Shown here: in pieces, positions 62,769-64,000 of the stretch
Position numbering within the stretch: the stretch's first letter is position 1
Layout: each line of letters opens with the position of its first letter
Assembly (NCBI RefSeq): GCF_014243445.1
Contig: NZ_JACLQD010000001.1
Span: 310,001 to 374,000 of the forward strand
Length of the DNA stretch: 64,000 nt
Reading direction: 5' to 3'
From: Paragemmobacter straminiformis
GTDB taxonomy: Bacteria > Pseudomonadota > Alphaproteobacteria > Rhodobacterales > Rhodobacteraceae
Position numbers and translations under genes: made by a program
The notes under the pieces: generated by a model
What the model was told of the DNA's origin: nothing
Seen by the model: only the letters and a program-made list of their open reading frames with translations
Databases searched by the model: none

Positions 62769-64000
62769 TCAGCCGAACCAGCCCTTGTAGGTTTCGCGCA
62801 ACAGGTTCTTCTGCACCTTGCCCATCGTGTTCCTTGGCAGCGCCTCGACCACCACGGCCGCCTTGGGCTGTTTGAAACGGGCCAGCGCGGGGGCGATTTC
62901 GGCAAGCACCCCCGCGGCATCGAGCGCCACGCCCTTTTGCGCGACAAGCACGGCAAAGACCGCCTCGCCGAAATCGCGGTGCGGCAGGCCGATCACCGCG
63001 CTTTCCAGCACGCCGGTCGCCGCGTCGAGCAGCAGCTCGACCTCTTTGGGATAGACGTTGTAGCCGCCCGTGATGATCAGATCCTTGGCGCGCCCGACGA
63101 TGGTGACATAGCCGTCCGCATCGCGCGTGCCGATGTCACCGGTGATGAACCAGCCATCGGGGCGCAATTCCTCGGCGGTCTTTTCCGGCATCTGCCAATA
63201 GCCGCGGAACACGTTGGGGCCGCGCACCTCGATCATCCCCGTCTCGCCCGTGGCAACCCCGGCCCCGTCGGCCATGATGCGCAGCTCCACCCCCGGCAGG
63301 GGCAGGCCCACGGTTCCGGCGCGGCGCTCGCCGTCATAGGGGTTCGAGGTGTTCATGTTCGTCTCGGTCATGCCGTAGCGTTCAAGGATGCGATGCCCCG
63401 TCCGCGCCTGCCAAGCGTCATGGGTTTCCGACAAAAGCGGGGCCGAGCCTGAAACGAAAAGCCGCATATGCGCGACAAGGGCCGCATCGAGCGCGGGGGC
63501 GTCGAGCAGCCGGGTGTAGAAGGTCGGCACCCCCATCAGCACCGTCGCGCGCGGCAGCATCCCGATGACCTGAGACGCATCGAACCCCGCCAGCCAGATC
63601 ATCGACGCGCCCGACAGAAGCGCCACGTTCGACGCGACGAAAAGCCCGTGGGTGTGAAAGATCGGCAGGGCATGCAGCAAGACATCCCTTGGCGTGAAGC
63701 GCCATTCCCCGACCAGCACTTCGGCATTGGACAGAAGATTGGCATGGCTCAGCATCGCGCCCTTGGACCGCCCTGTCGTGCCCGAGGTGTAGAGCAGCGC
63801 CGCAAGATCGTCGGGCGCGCAACCGGCAGGGCGCAGGGTTTCCGCCGCGCCCTCGGCCAGATCGCGCAGGCTGCCCGCGCCGGTCGCCTCCATCGTCAGC
63901 AGGTCGGCCCCGTGGCGGGCGGCGGTTGCGGCCAGTTCCAGCGCGCGGGCGGCATCGCAGACAAAGACGCGGGGACGGGCGTCGCCCAGAAAATAATCCA
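62769..64000 (-). CDS. matB: Malonyl-CoA synthetase MatB (N-terminus beyond window edge)
   Basis: About 410 C-terminal residues of an ANL-superfamily acyl-CoA synthetase. The ATP loop is LLYTSGTTGRSKGAMLSH, followed by YGMTETNMNTSNPYDGERRAGTVG, which is characteristic of MatB-type malonyl-CoA synthetases, then GWFITGDIGTRDADGY, RAKDLIITGGYNVYP, and the catalytic lysine in NTMGKVQKNLLR. It joins malonate to CoA with ATP. The frame stays open to the window edge, so the N-terminal part lies outside. A malonyl-CoA decarboxylase gene may lie upstream, out of view. Confidence 0.9.
   Translation of the reverse strand, partial: DYFLGDARPRVFVCDAARALELAATAARHGADLLTMEATGAGSLRDLAEGAAETLRPAGCAPDDLAALLYTSGTTGRSKGAMLSHANLLSNAEVLVGEWRFTPRDVLLHALPIFHTHGLFVASNVALLSGASMIWLAGFDASQVIGMLPRATVLMGVPTFYTRLLDAPALDAALVAHMRLFVSGSAPLLSETHDAWQARTGHRILERYGMTETNMNTSNPYDGERRAGTVGLPLPGVELRIMADGAGVATGETGMIEVRGPNVFRGYWQMPEKTAEELRPDGWFITGDIGTRDADGYVTIVGRAKDLIITGGYNVYPKEVELLLDAATGVLESAVIGLPHRDFGEAVFAVLVAQKGVALDAAGVLAEIAPALARFKQPKAAVVVEALPRNTMGKVQKNLLRETYKGWFG

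Overview
The window reads as a chromosomal segment of a GC-rich alphaproteobacterium, most likely a member of the Rhodobacteraceae (Rhodobacter/Gemmobacter-like). Pointers to this are the split F0 ATP synthase operon with both b and b' subunits, a plant-type glutamate-cysteine ligase beside ubiA and rsmE, a STAS-cheY-cheA chemotaxis order, a MatB-type acyl-CoA synthetase, FeS-type photolyase, DUF3775/DUF1203/DUF1285/DUF599 proteins, strong third-position GC bias, and intergenic 'GGGATATTTG' hairpin elements. No insertion sequence, prophage, integrase or CRISPR array was seen. This is core chromosome with a few accessory surface modules.

Layout. 1-1.9 kb: 3' part of a chemotaxis operon (STAS, cheY, cheA cut by the left edge). 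2.1-6.9 kb: a curli/holdfast-like surface module on the minus strand (Ser/Gly decapeptide-repeat lipoprotein, HfaA/curlin-like secreted protein, CsgG/HfaB-type pore lipoprotein, HfaD-like secreted protein), preceded by a ribbon-helix-helix protein and a LuxR-type response regulator. 6.9-13.1 kb: a structured non-coding stretch with a strong terminator, tRNA-Ala(CGC), trxC, DUF3775, azlCD, a PfkB kinase, wrbA, a Tat-exported metallo-beta-lactamase-fold hydrolase and a small metallopeptidase. 13.1-22.2 kb: gltX, a MATE exporter, a tandem glycine riboswitch controlling gcvT-gcvH-gcvP, DUF1285 and hydroxypyruvate isomerase.

22.2-36.4 kb: small zinc-finger protein, phasin, polA, YdeI-like, DUF1203, HIT hydrolase, a GT14-like glycosyltransferase divergent from a sulfotransferase, an SDR, an iron-sulfur photolyase, an exported 19-copy MORN protein and nadE. 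36.5-43.2 kb: a tightly coupled four-gene moxR-DUF58-BatA/DUF4159-membrane protein operon. 43.2-48.7 kb: DUF599, glycolate oxidase glcDEF, exported trypsin-like protease. 48.8-55.4 kb: Hsp20, peptidoglycan-binding-like protein, succinate-semialdehyde dehydrogenase, alpha/beta hydrolase, and a two-gene envelope unit with a double OmpA domain. 55.5-64 kb: ubiA, rsmE, small membrane protein, gshA, an array of four hairpins plus a bidirectional terminator, the F0 operon atpI-B-E-X-F, an ArsR regulator and matB (cut by the right edge).

Themes. Several loci bear on C2 metabolism: glycolate to glyoxylate (glcDEF), glycine cleavage with its riboswitch, and hydroxypyruvate isomerase. Several bear on the envelope: the curli/holdfast-like module, glycan transfer and sulfation, MORN, OmpA and peptidoglycan-binding proteins, and the MoxR/Bat-like operon. 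The best candidates for something little described are the surface-fibre-like module with its adjacent CsgD-like regulator, the hairpin array with a constant TGCGTCA core and variable arms, and the non-coding structure upstream of the tRNA.
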